DNA from: an uncultured Microbacterium sp.
GTDB taxonomy: Bacteria > Actinomycetota > Actinomycetes > Actinomycetales > Microbacteriaceae
Length of the DNA stretch: 56,444 nucleotides
Assembly: GCA_947503655.1 (NCBI GenBank)
Contig: CANNEP010000007.1
Coordinates: 1-56,444, forward strand
Direction of reading: 5' to 3'
In this document: positions 9,527-17,469 of the stretch, piece after piece
Position numbering within the stretch: position 1 is the first letter of the stretch
How the letters are laid out: each line of letters begins with the position of its first letter
Made by a program: the position numbers and the translations under genes
Notes under the pieces: model-generated
The model's database searches: none
What the model was told of the DNA's origin: nothing
The model's input: the letters and a program-made list of their open reading frames with translations, nothing else

Positions 9527-9563
9527 GCCCTTACCCTATGGGCTTGCGGGGCCCCCTGTGTGA

Positions 9564-10229
9564 CTAGTTCGCGATGAAGCGGGCCTCGACCGTCGCGGAG
9601 ACCTCGATCTCTTCGGGCTCGAGTTCAAATGCCGGAGCGCTGTCAGCCATCGCGCCGCGTGCGCTCGCCATCATGACGGGCGCTGGCCCCTTCATCATCA
9701 TTTCGCGAGACACCATGCCGACATCAGCGATTTGCTGAGCCTGAACATTCTTGAGTCCCAGAGCTTCGGCGTAGGCGGTTGCGCGGTCAATTGCGACCTG
9801 CACGGCACCCTGAGCGACCGTCTTCTCGGTTGCGCTTTCGACTTCTTTTGTGAGCCCCCAACCAATGCCGCCAATGGTCACGCCATCACGCTCGGACGCG
9901 CGCGAGATCCACTCGCTCAGCGCCGAAAAATCTTTCCACTCCGACACCAACTGAACCGACGCATGGTGCACGAGGGGGAGTTGCTTGCCCTTGTCGTTCC
10001 ACGGGCGGTCTGCCCAGACCGACAGACGCTCACTGCTCCACTTAGTGATGGCGCCGCTCGCTTCGGCAGCGCGCAGCTCATCCTGGATTTCTGCGCCCAG
10101 CCGCTGTGCCTTCTCAACAACCTCAGCGCGAGTCGGGCCGTCAAAACGCACGGCTACGCGGGCAACGCCAAGCTCGGCTGCAACCATCATGTGGTGTTCG
10201 CCGCGAACATTGATGACAACGTCAGTCAT
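9564..10229 (-). CDS. SIMPL domain (DUF541) protein
   Basis: 221 residues matching the SIMPL/DUF541 family. INVRGEHHMMVAAELGVARVAVRF opens the domain, a run of alternating strands follows, and AIDRATAYAEALGLKNVQAQQIADVG is the family's characteristic final helix-strand unit. Unlike many periplasmic members it lacks a signal peptide. GGAGG sits 6 nt before the ATG. The family has no firmly established biochemical role. Confidence 0.85.
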   Translation of the reverse strand: MTDVVINVRGEHHMMVAAELGVARVAVRFDGPTRAEVVEKAQRLGAEIQDELRAAEASGAITKWSSERLSVWADRPWNDKGKQLPLVHHASVQLVSEWKDFSALSEWISRASERDGVTIGGIGWGLTKEVESATEKTVAQGAVQVAIDRATAYAEALGLKNVQAQQIADVGMVSREMMMKGPAPVMMASARGAMADSAPAFELEPEEIEVSATVEARFIAN

Positions 10230-10460
10230 GAGGCCTCCTCAGGCATCGAATGGTGTGACTATAGCGCGCACCTCCGACTTCCAGCCTGGCAATCGCAACC
10301 CCCTGGTTCCGGTGCCTTCTTCTAGGCCGCAGTCGTGGTTCCGCAACCGGGGCCGAATAGATTTTGCTCGCCGCGTGTTGTAGTCTGTAATGCTCAGCCA
10401 CTTCGTGGCGAGCTTTGGTAACTCAACAGTGTGACAGTGGCCATTCCGCAAGGAACGCAC

Positions 10461-10828
10461 GGGGATGATCGGTTTCGACATTGCTTGCGAATCTGCGAGA
10501 AGCGGGCCAAGGATGCCGGGTTATCTTGTGAACGCTCCCGGCAAAAACTAAGTGCAGATGCAAAGCGCACTGACTTCGCCCTCGCTGCATAAGCGAGCCC
10601 GATAGTCCGTCAGACCGTAGGCGACCCCGCTACGGACTCTGGCGTCATTTAGGGGTCTAGCTACACGGAGGAGTCTGGACTCCGTGCGGGACATTCACAG
10701 ACTGGGCTTGTCGACTTAGGTGTTTGTGACAAAGGTCGGAGCCGAGTAGAACGCTTTCACAAACTGCGCCCGGAGAAGCCCCAGAGACTCAGCGATGGAC
10801 GGGGGTTCGATTCCCCCCATCTCCACCA
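10461..10828 (+). ncRNA. ssrA: transfer-messenger RNA (tmRNA)
   Basis: The 5' end GGGGATGATCGGTTTCGACA and the 3' end with a T-arm GGGGTTCGATTCCCC followed by CATCTCCACCA form the tRNA-like half: GGGGATG pairs with CATCTCC, and CCA is encoded. The resume codon GCA at 10554 opens a tag frame to the TAA at 10590-10592, giving ADAKRTDFALAA, which ends in the protease-degron LAA. Pseudoknot-rich sequence fills the rest. It acts with SmpB, encoded at 6139-6615. A strong terminator follows. The 231 bp upstream holds no gene. Confidence 0.96.
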
Positions 10829-10845
10829 ACCACTGTCACGTTGAG

Positions 10846-10892
10846 GAAGCCCCTCGGAACCACGCACTGCCTGGTTCCGAGGGGTTTCTTTT
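10846..10892 (+). terminator. terminator of ssrA
   Basis: A 17-bp stem (10846-10862 with 10872-10888, one G-T wobble) with a 9-nt loop, followed by TTTT. Confidence 0.85.
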
Positions 10893-10905
10893 GTCGAGAT
10901 GCGGG

Positions 10906-11508
10906 CTACTTGAGCGCCGCGAGGATCTCCTTCATCTCTGCGATCTCGGAGGTCTGGTCGCTGACGATCTTCTCGGCGAGCGCGACGGCGTCAGCGTTCT
11001 GCCCGGATGAAATCTGATCTTCGGCCATCGTGACGGCGCCCTCATGATGCACGATCATCTGCTCCAGAAACAACACCGATGCTTCGGGCCCGGGAGCAGC
11101 TTCGAGCGCGGCAAGGTCGTCGGGTGACATCATGCCGTCACCGTGGTCCATGCCCTCGTACGCGGCAGCATCACCGCCCCACGCGGTCACCCACCCCGTG
11201 AGCTGCTCGATCTCGGGTGCCTGCGCCGCTTTGATGCGTTGCGCGAGCTCGGCGACGCCGGGGTCGACGTCGCTTTTCGCGAGCAGAAGGTCGCTCATCT
11301 CGATCGCCTGCTGGTGATGACCGATCATCATGCCGGCGAACATCAGGTCAGCCGCGTTCGCGTCGACCGCCGCCTCAGAGGGGGCCGGCATATCACCGTG
11401 GCCGTCGTGACCCGACGTCGTGTCGGAACCTGTGGTTCCGGTGCAGCCCGCGAGCACGAGAACAGATGCGGCAATGGTGATGGTGAGGATGCGACGAGGA
11501 AAGTTCAT
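10906..11508 (-). CDS. DUF305 lipoprotein, copper-locus partner
   Basis: About 200 residues. The signal peptide MNFPRRILTITIAASVLVLAGC ends in a lipobox (LAGC), predicting an outer-face lipoprotein. The mature part is DUF305 with its two His-rich helical repeats, FAGMMIGHHQQAIEMSD and EQMIVHHEGAVTMAEDQ, probable metal sites. The ATG at 11508 has GGAG 6 nt upstream; a longer ATG at 11544 would overlap the ATPase gene and shift the signal peptide inward. It lies about 20 bp behind the copper ATPase on the same strand, suggesting copper handling at the cell surface. Confidence 0.87.
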   Translation of the reverse strand: MNFPRRILTITIAASVLVLAGCTGTTGSDTTSGHDGHGDMPAPSEAAVDANAADLMFAGMMIGHHQQAIEMSDLLLAKSDVDPGVAELAQRIKAAQAPEIEQLTGWVTAWGGDAAAYEGMDHGDGMMSPDDLAALEAAPGPEASVLFLEQMIVHHEGAVTMAEDQISSGQNADAVALAEKIVSDQTSEIAEMKEILAALK

Positions 11509-11527
11509 GCGTGTCTCCGGTTTCGTA

Positions 11528-13900
11528 TCAGTGTGCGTGTTCATGCGTGGTGGCGGGCTTCGCCGCAGGCTCCGGAACCTCGGCTTCAGAGCCAGCGAGG
11601 CGAGCGGGATTGAGGTCGATGCGACGCAGCAGTTGCGCGTTGGCCGCGACCACGATGGTCGAGAGCGACATCAGGATGGCGCCCAGCCACATCGGCATAT
11701 CGATGCCCCACGGCGACAGCACGCCGGCCGCGAGTGGCACCGAAACGAGGTTGTAGCCAGCGGCCCACCACAGGTTCTGCTTCATCTTGCGGTAGCTCGC
11801 GTTTGACAGCTCGATGACTGACAGCACGGCGCGCGGGTCATCGCTCGCGAGAATCACGCCGGCGGAACCAATGGCAACGTCGGTTCCGGTGCCGACGGCG
11901 AGGCCCACATCGGCTTGAGCGAGTGCCGGGGCGTCGTTCACGCCGTCACCCACCATCGCGACCTTTTGGCCCTCATGCTGCAGCTTTTGAATCTTGGCGG
12001 CCTTGTCTTCGGGGCGCACGCCCGCAAAGACGCGGTCAATGCCGAGATCTGCCGCAACCGACTCGGCAACCGCCTGAGCGTCACCGGTGATCATGACGAC
12101 CGTGATGCCGCGATCGTGCAGTGCCCGAACAGCGTCGTGCGACTCGGGGCGAATTTCGTCGGCCAGACGCAACGCCCCGGCCACAGCGCCATCGATGATG
12201 ACGTGAAGCACGATCGCGCCTTCTCTCGACCACGCGTCGGTGTCGCCCAGCGGGTGCAGGTTCTCCTGCTCAAGCAGGTACGGGCCGCCGACCTGCACGG
12301 TCTTGCCGTCGACGTGAGCGCGCACGCCCACGGCCGGGGAAGACGAGAAGTCGGAGGACGACGGAACCGTCAGCTCGCGTTCCGTCGCGCCGCGCACGAT
12401 CGCGCGGGCGAGGGGGTGCTCGGAGTCATTCTCAGCGCCTGCGGCGAGAGCCAGCAGATCATCTTCTCCGATGGTTCCGGTCGTGAGAACCGCGGTCACG
12501 GCGGGCGTGCCCTTCGTGAGAGTGCCAGTCTTGTCGAAGACGACCGTGTCGATCGTGCGCATGCTTTCGAGTGCGAGGCGGTCTTTCACGAGAACGCCGC
12601 TGCGGGCAGCCTTTTCGGTCGCGATCGAAACCACGAGCGGAATCGCAAGGCCGAGAGCGTGAGGGCAGGCGATGACCAGCACCGTGACGGTGCGGATGAT
12701 GGCGTCTTCTGGCGAGCCGATGATGCTCCACACGATTGCGGTGATGACGGCTGCGGCGAGGGCGAACCAGAACAACCAGCCGGCGGCGCGGTCAGCGAGG
12801 CGCTGCGCCTTCGATGACGATGCCTGTGCGTCAGCAACGAGGCGGCGAATGCCGGCGAGTGCGGTGTCTTCGCCAACGGCGGTGATCTGCACGCGCACGC
12901 CCGAGTCAGTTGCGACAGTGCCGGCGACAACGCGGTCGCCCACATCACGGCGCACGGCGATCGATTCGCCGGTGATCATGGACTCGTCCATCGAAGCGGA
13001 GCCCTGCACGATGTCGCCATCGGCGGGCACGCGGGCGCCAGGGCGCACGATCACAATGTCACCAGCCTTGAGGTCGCTGGGGGAGACCGTCGTGACATCG
13101 TCGCCGTCAACACGCTCCGCCTCGTCGGGCAGCAGCGCGGCAAGTGAATCGAGCGCCGACGTCGTCTGGGCGAGTGAACGCATTTCGATCCAGTGACCGA
13201 GCAGCATGATGACGATGAGCAGGGCGAGCTCCCACCAGAACTCGAGCTGGTGGCTCAGAATGCCGAGCGTTGCACCCCACGACGCGACAAACGCGACCGT
13301 GATGGCGAGACCGATCAGCAGCATCATGCCGGGCTTGCGTGCCTTGATCTCGTCAACCGCACCGGTCAGGAACGGCGCACCACCCCATACGTACATGACG
13401 GTGCCGAGGATGGCGGGCAGCCACATCAGAATGGGGGATTCTGGCAACGAATAGCCGATGATCATCGCGAACATCGGCGACAGTGCGATCGTCGGAATCG
13501 CGAACGCGATCATGATGAAGAACAAGCGGCGGAACTTCTCGGTGTGGCCCGCGTGCCCGCCGTGTCCGGCGTGTCCGGCGTGTCCGGCGTGTGCGTCGTC
13601 ACCCGCGTGCCCGCCGTGTCCGGCGTGTGCGTCGTGACCCTCATGCGCGTCGTGATTCGCGTGTGCGTCGTGGTTCGCGTGAGCGTCATGCTCAGCGGGT
13701 GAGGTCATCACCTGCCCCGCGTGACCTTCGTGACCCGACGGTTCCGCCATCGCGTGCCCCTCGTGTCCCTCATGCCGTGCGTGACCCGCGTGCGCTTCGT
13801 GCTCTGCAGTCATCTTGTGTGAGCTCACGTGCGGCTGGGCGTCGGCGTGGTGGTCGTGGTGGTTGTGCGTCGACTTACTGTGGTGATCGTGGCTACTCAT
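11528..13900 (-). CDS. copB: copper-translocating P-type ATPase, CopB type, with His-rich N-terminus
   Basis: A P1B-type ATPase of ~790 residues. Residues 1 to ~120 are a hydrophilic tract dominated by His/Gly/Ala/Asp in three-residue steps (HAG, HDA, HEG) instead of a classic CxxC domain. Transmembrane helices follow, then the actuator loop MITGES, the ion-binding motif ACPHALG (CPH, as in CopB; CopA has CPC), phosphorylation site DKTGTLTKG, the HP dipeptide in EHPLARAI, and GDGVNDAPAL. CopB types export Cu(II) or Ag. The ATG at 13900 is taken; the longer open frame would start inside the operator region. Confidence 0.93.
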   Translation of the reverse strand: MSSHDHHSKSTHNHHDHHADAQPHVSSHKMTAEHEAHAGHARHEGHEGHAMAEPSGHEGHAGQVMTSPAEHDAHANHDAHANHDAHEGHDAHAGHGGHAGDDAHAGHAGHAGHGGHAGHTEKFRRLFFIMIAFAIPTIALSPMFAMIIGYSLPESPILMWLPAILGTVMYVWGGAPFLTGAVDEIKARKPGMMLLIGLAITVAFVASWGATLGILSHQLEFWWELALLIVIMLLGHWIEMRSLAQTTSALDSLAALLPDEAERVDGDDVTTVSPSDLKAGDIVIVRPGARVPADGDIVQGSASMDESMITGESIAVRRDVGDRVVAGTVATDSGVRVQITAVGEDTALAGIRRLVADAQASSSKAQRLADRAAGWLFWFALAAAVITAIVWSIIGSPEDAIIRTVTVLVIACPHALGLAIPLVVSIATEKAARSGVLVKDRLALESMRTIDTVVFDKTGTLTKGTPAVTAVLTTGTIGEDDLLALAAGAENDSEHPLARAIVRGATERELTVPSSSDFSSSPAVGVRAHVDGKTVQVGGPYLLEQENLHPLGDTDAWSREGAIVLHVIIDGAVAGALRLADEIRPESHDAVRALHDRGITVVMITGDAQAVAESVAADLGIDRVFAGVRPEDKAAKIQKLQHEGQKVAMVGDGVNDAPALAQADVGLAVGTGTDVAIGSAGVILASDDPRAVLSVIELSNASYRKMKQNLWWAAGYNLVSVPLAAGVLSPWGIDMPMWLGAILMSLSTIVVAANAQLLRRIDLNPARLAGSEAEVPEPAAKPATTHEHAH

Positions 13901-13958
13901 GTGAGTTTCTCGTCTCCTGGCGTACTGATCGTTCGTCGTTAACAGCTGGTGCAACACG

Positions 13959-13975
13959 ATACCCCCTGGGGGTAT
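13959..13975. promoter_or_regulatory. CsoR-like copper operator
   Basis: The perfect 17-bp palindrome ATACCCCCTGGGGGTAT lies about 60 bp before the copB start. TACCCC...GGGGTA palindromes are the known operators of CsoR-family copper sensors, which release DNA on binding Cu(I). No csoR gene is visible in this window, so the regulator would act from elsewhere. Confidence 0.8.
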
Positions 13976-13987
13976 TCCGCACAAGGG

Positions 13988-14272
13988 TTACGAGTGTCCG
14001 GGTTTTGTGACCGCCGATCGCCAAACGACCGTTTCCCACGTGCCGTTACTGCCCTGCCAGCGAACCACAACGATGCGGTCATTCCAACCCACCGCAATCG
14101 CGTTGACGCGTTCTGCTGTCTGGTGCGGCCAGGTAATCCAGGCGTGAACGCGCTGGCCGCCCTTGTGCCATGTGACGGGCTGTGTGCCCCAGGCTGAGGG
14201 TGGCAGTGTGCACGGCGCAATGCGCGTCAGAACGCTGTCAAGTTTTTCGTCAGAGACTTTCGTGGACCCCAT
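13988..14272 (-). CDS. conserved small hypothetical protein
   Basis: 94 residues, rich in Trp, with the segment VHAWITWPHQTAERVNAIAVGWNDRIVVVRWQGSNGTWETVVW, which alternates like a small all-beta domain. It recalls short uncharacterised Microbacteriaceae proteins, but I cannot name a family. Its codon pattern is genome-like (G/C third positions), supporting a real gene. No strong ribosome site is visible before the ATG. It ends 13 bp from the copper operator, transcribed towards copB. Confidence 0.6.
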   Translation of the reverse strand: MGSTKVSDEKLDSVLTRIAPCTLPPSAWGTQPVTWHKGGQRVHAWITWPHQTAERVNAIAVGWNDRIVVVRWQGSNGTWETVVWRSAVTKPGHS

Positions 14273-14383
14273 GATGGCTCTCGCTCGGGAGCGCCCGGCC
14301 GCGCGCGTGAATCAATACCCCAACGCTAGAGCGGGCCGCCGACGTTCACGCATCGGCGGCCCAAAGGACAGAGGTTTAGCGAC

Positions 14384-14953
14384 CTATCGTGGCCACTGCA
14401 CGAGCACGAGGCCCTGCTTGGTGTCGGCGTACGTGACGGAACCCTCGACGAATTTGTACGTCATGCCGTAGCCGTTTTCATCAACCACAGCAGAGCGATC
14501 ACCCGCGGTGATGTACACCACGTCGCCGTCGACTTCGCGAGTCCAGCCCTGCGTGACGAGGGCGTCTTGCATGGCGGTCGCTGTCGCCTCATCGATCGGT
14601 GACCACGCGTAGATCTGCACGGCCTCGCTCGAGTGCGACTCATAGTCGCCCCACGTGCACTGCACGCTGTCAGGCAGCGGGGCATCCACGCCAAATAGCT
14701 GGCTCTGCTGGTAGCTCCAGCCCATTTCCTCAAACTGCGTGATGAGTGTCTCGGGCAGGAGGTTCTCGCACGTCGCAACCTCTGGTTCTGCCGTCTCCTC
14801 CGGAGGAGCGGTGTTGGAACCAGTGCCGGGCTGCGCGGTAATCGTTGGTGCTGGCTGCTCCGCGCTGGGGGCGGGTGCCGGCGCTGGCGCCGAGCACGCG
14901 GCGAGCGATGCTGCCGCGAGCAGGAGCGCGGCGATGCCGCCGACACGCTTCAT
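14384..14953 (-). CDS. hypothetical lipoprotein
   Basis: About 189 residues. A short signal peptide with lipobox LAAC (MKRVGGIAALLLAAASLAAC) precedes a Pro/Ala/Thr/Glu linker (~40 residues) and a globular part with one Cys pair (ATCENLLP and SVQCTWGDY). It resembles the lipoprotein at 51403-52026 in plan: lipobox, low-complexity linker, Cys-containing domain beginning near C-E/D-L. The start overlaps the stop of the phosphatase gene (TGATG), implying coupling; a GTG one codon upstream is an alternative start. Function unknown. Confidence 0.75.
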   Translation of the reverse strand: MKRVGGIAALLLAAASLAACSAPAPAPAPSAEQPAPTITAQPGTGSNTAPPEETAEPEVATCENLLPETLITQFEEMGWSYQQSQLFGVDAPLPDSVQCTWGDYESHSSEAVQIYAWSPIDEATATAMQDALVTQGWTREVDGDVVYITAGDRSAVVDENGYGMTYKFVEGSVTYADTKQGLVLVQWPR

Positions 14954-15771
14954 CACAAGACGCTGCCTTCGCCATGAAGGAACGACAGGTAAGCGTCGTG
15001 CAGAATGCCGTTCGTGGCGAGCGATGACTGCTTCGTGATCGAGGCTTCGCCGTCGAACGCCGTCATGCGGCCGCCGGCCTCGGTGACGATCGGAACCACG
15101 GCTGCGATGTCGTAGGGGGCGACGCCGAATTCTGCGACGAATTCAAGACGCCCTTCGGCGAGTTGCATGTACGGCCAGACATCGCCGTAGCCGCGGTCGC
15201 GCCACACCGCGCGGGTGAGGCGAATGAGGTTATCAAGCTGCCCAGCTTCGTCCCATTGCTGGATGCTCTGAAAGCTGATGCTCGACTTCTCAAGGTCGGC
15301 GATGTCAGAGACGTGAATCTGGCGCGGTTCGGCGCCGGGCACGTTGGTCCAGGCGCCTGCACCGGTTGCTGCCCACCAGCGACGCCCGAGGGCCGGCTGG
15401 CTCACGACGCCGAGCTGCGGAACGCCGTCGACGGCGAGCGCAATGAGGATGCCCCACATGGGCAGGCCGCGCATGAAGTTGTGCGTACCATCGATCGGAT
15501 CGATGATCCACTGGCGCGATGCGTTGCCTTCGGTGCCGAACTCTTCGCCGAGGATGCCGTCGTTCGGTCGCTCGGCTGAGAGGATCTCGCGAATCGCGCG
15601 TTCGACCGCCATATCCGCGTCGGTCACGAACGTTGCGTCGGCCTTCTGGTCGATCGTCAGATCAGCAGAATCAACCCGAGCCATCGCCACCGCGTCGGCG
15701 GCATCGGCTATGCGCAGGGCAAGTGCGAGTTCATCGGTGAACGGCGCAAAAACGTCGGTGGGGGAGGTCAC
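14953..15771 (-). CDS. hisN: inositol-monophosphatase-family phosphatase, probable histidinol-phosphatase
   Basis: A 272-residue member of the Mg-dependent IMPase family. Metal site residues lie in GEEFG and in WIIDPIDGTHNFMRG, with the late motif GVAPYDIAAVVPIVTEAGG (WDxAA-like). Wording around the DPIDGT box fits actinobacterial HisN, which removes phosphate from L-histidinol phosphate; other IMPase substrates are possible. The GTG at 15771 is used as start because upstream codons run into the tRNA-Lys gene region and look non-coding. Coupled to the downstream lipoprotein gene. Confidence 0.75.
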   Translation of the reverse strand: MTSPTDVFAPFTDELALALRIADAADAVAMARVDSADLTIDQKADATFVTDADMAVERAIREILSAERPNDGILGEEFGTEGNASRQWIIDPIDGTHNFMRGLPMWGILIALAVDGVPQLGVVSQPALGRRWWAATGAGAWTNVPGAEPRQIHVSDIADLEKSSISFQSIQQWDEAGQLDNLIRLTRAVWRDRGYGDVWPYMQLAEGRLEFVAEFGVAPYDIAAVVPIVTEAGGRMTAFDGEASITKQSSLATNGILHDAYLSFLHGEGSVL

Positions 15772-15863
15772 CTGACAAGGGTAACCTGGCTCCGCGAGCT
15801 CGATTCGCGCACACGCTCGAATCCTGGTAATGTCTTCTCTCGGCGCTGAAATGCGCCTGCCAC

Positions 15864-15936
<73 letters not shown>

Positions 15937-15942
15937 CGGATT

Positions 15943-15979
15943 AGCTCTGATAACTCTCGCCAGTTTTCAGAGCTTTTTC
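15943..15979 (+). terminator. terminator of tRNA-Lys copy 1
   Basis: Arms AGCTCTGA (15943-15950) and TCAGAGCT (15967-15974) with inner AACT/AGTT pairing, followed by a T-run. Confidence 0.75.
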
Positions 15980-16108
15980 ATTTGTGGCGCGAGGCCGTTG
16001 TGCCGAGGCGACACGCGCGACGTGCATCAATAAATCGTATACCAACCAGCGCTTTTTCTTGACTCATGTTGGGCGCTGTTAGGCTCATCTAGTTGCAGAA
16101 ATGCACGG

Positions 16109-16181
16109 GCACCTCTAGCTCAATCGGCAGAGCAACTGACTCTTAATCAGTGGGTTCCGGGTTCGAGTCCCGGGGGGTGCA
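16109..16181 (+). tRNA. tRNA-Lys (anticodon CTT), copy 2
   Basis: Identical to copy 1 except for a C in the D-loop, and here CCA is encoded (16182-16184). Its downstream hairpin is interrupted by an IS30-type element. Confidence 0.97.
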
Positions 16182-16191
16182 CCAGCGAAAG

Positions 16192-16211
16192 GCCCTCACG
16201 AAAGTGGGGGC
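16192..16211 (+). terminator. terminator hairpin of tRNA-Lys copy 2, broken by an IS
   Basis: Arms GCCCTCAC and GTGGGGGC enclose a GAAA tetraloop. The 5' flank GAAAG has no matching CTTTC on the right, and the T-run is missing because the IS30 terminal repeat begins at 16211. Confidence 0.6.
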
Positions 16212-17307
16212 TAGCGGTCGTCGCAACACCAATTGAATAGTTAGTCCGCGAGGACGAGCTTAGCGAGGCGCTGGGCTGGGGTTTCCCAGCCCAGCGTTTT
16301 GCGTGGTCGTCCGTTGAGTCGTTGGGCGACGAGTTCGAGATCTTCTGGTCCGAAGATAGACAGGTCGCGGCCCTTGGGGAAGTACTGGCGTAATAGTCCG
16401 TTGGTGTTTTCGTTCGATCCGCGCTGCCAGGGAGATGCAGGATCGCAGAAGTAGACCGGCAGGCCGGTCTCGATCGAGAACTTCTTGTGCTCGGCCATTT
16501 CTGCTCCTTGGTCCCAGGTCAATGACCCTTGCAGGTGCCCGGGTAGCGTCGTGATAAGTGCGGTGAGCACGTCTCGGACTTCGGGCGCAGTGTGTCCGGC
16601 CGGCAGGTGTCCCAGCGTCACATATCTGGTCTGTCTTTCAACGAGAGTGATAATCGCGGTCTTGTTTCGCTCTCCCACGATGAGGTCCCCTTCCCAATGC
16701 CCGGGAACAGCACGATCTTCGATGTCCGCGGGGCGGTCAGAGATCATGATCATCGGATCGCGGAAGCGTGACTGTCGGGCGTCAGGGGCTCGGTGAGGCT
16801 TGCGTCGAGTTCGGCCTGTGCGTAGTGCGTCCGAGATCTCTCGCTTTAAGCCGCCACGGGCTTGAACGTAGATCGCTTGATAGATCGTCTCGGTACTCAC
16901 CCGCATGCATCTCCTATCGTGACCTCACCAGTGGTGTAATCCACCACTCGTCCGTCCGCGTAACGCCGGCCGTTGGGCCGCTTGACGGTTCCGTAGTCCC
17001 AATCGCGGCACGTGCGCACGTCCACGCCAACCTGCGCCGCCGCAGAAGACTGGGAATGGCCTTCCTTACGGAGCGCGACATATTCCGCTTTCCTCGGATG
17101 CGGTAAACGCTTTGACCCCAGACCCGCCTGCCGCGCCCAGGTTCCCGCTGTGCCTGCACTGATCCCCAGCTCTCGAGCTACTGCGGTCGCGGACCCAATC
17201 GCCGCCATCCGCTCAAGGAACCGACGCCGTAACTCCGCAAACTCTTCCTTCGAAAACGACACGGTGGTCGCAACCTCCTGAAACCAGGGTGTTGCGACCA
17301 CCGATAG
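16211..17307 (-). mobile_element. IS30-family insertion sequence, internally deleted
   Basis: 20-bp imperfect terminal inverted repeats bound the element (16211-16230 and 17288-17307; two mismatches, sharing GTCGCAACACC). It encloses a broken transposase on the minus strand. IS30-family elements are known to favour palindromic targets, which fits landing in a tRNA terminator. No clear target-site duplication could be found. Length ~1.1 kb, shorter than a full element, consistent with the missing middle of the transposase. Confidence 0.8.
16241..17301 (-). pseudogene. IS30-family transposase, middle part deleted
   Basis: Two minus-strand pieces. The N-terminal one (17301 to 16897) has the family's opening (FSKEEFAELRRRFLERMAAIG) and ends YADGRVVDYTTGEVTIGDACG. 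The C-terminal one (16906 to 16241) begins MRVSTETIYQAIYVQARGG and contains the catalytic DDE core (GHWEGDLIVG, LTWDQGAEMAEH, SPWQRGSNENTNGLLRQYFPKG). The helix-turn-helix region and spacer that normally join them, ~100-150 residues, are absent, and the pieces are out of frame. It should be inactive unless helped in trans. Confidence 0.85.
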
Positions 17308-17382
17308 AACCGGTCTTCACGACCGGGCCCTTTTTCGTGCCTGCACCATGCTTCCGCTTGCGAAGAATTAACACGCAAATGG

Positions 17383-17411
17383 TTGACGCGGCCGCGAAAA
17401 CTTCCTATCGT
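17383..17411 (+). promoter_or_regulatory. promoter of the LIV-type operon
   Basis: TTGACG (17383-17388) and TATCGT (17406-17411) are spaced by 17 bp, placing the start of transcription near 17418, about 50 nt before the first gene. The promoter begins ~75 bp beyond the IS end. Confidence 0.6.
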
Positions 17412-17416
17412 TAATA

Positions 17417-17440
17417 AAACCTGAATCAGCTTTCAGGTTT
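17417..17440. promoter_or_regulatory. inverted-repeat operator at the LIV operon start site
   Basis: Arms AAACCTGA (17417-17424) and TCAGGTTT (17433-17440) are separated by 8 bp and cover the predicted transcription start, the position of a repressor site. The TetR-family protein encoded within the same operon (23680-24348) is the obvious candidate binder. Confidence 0.6.
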
Positions 17441-17469
17441 ACTTCCTTCCAACGGCGAAAGGCAATCAC

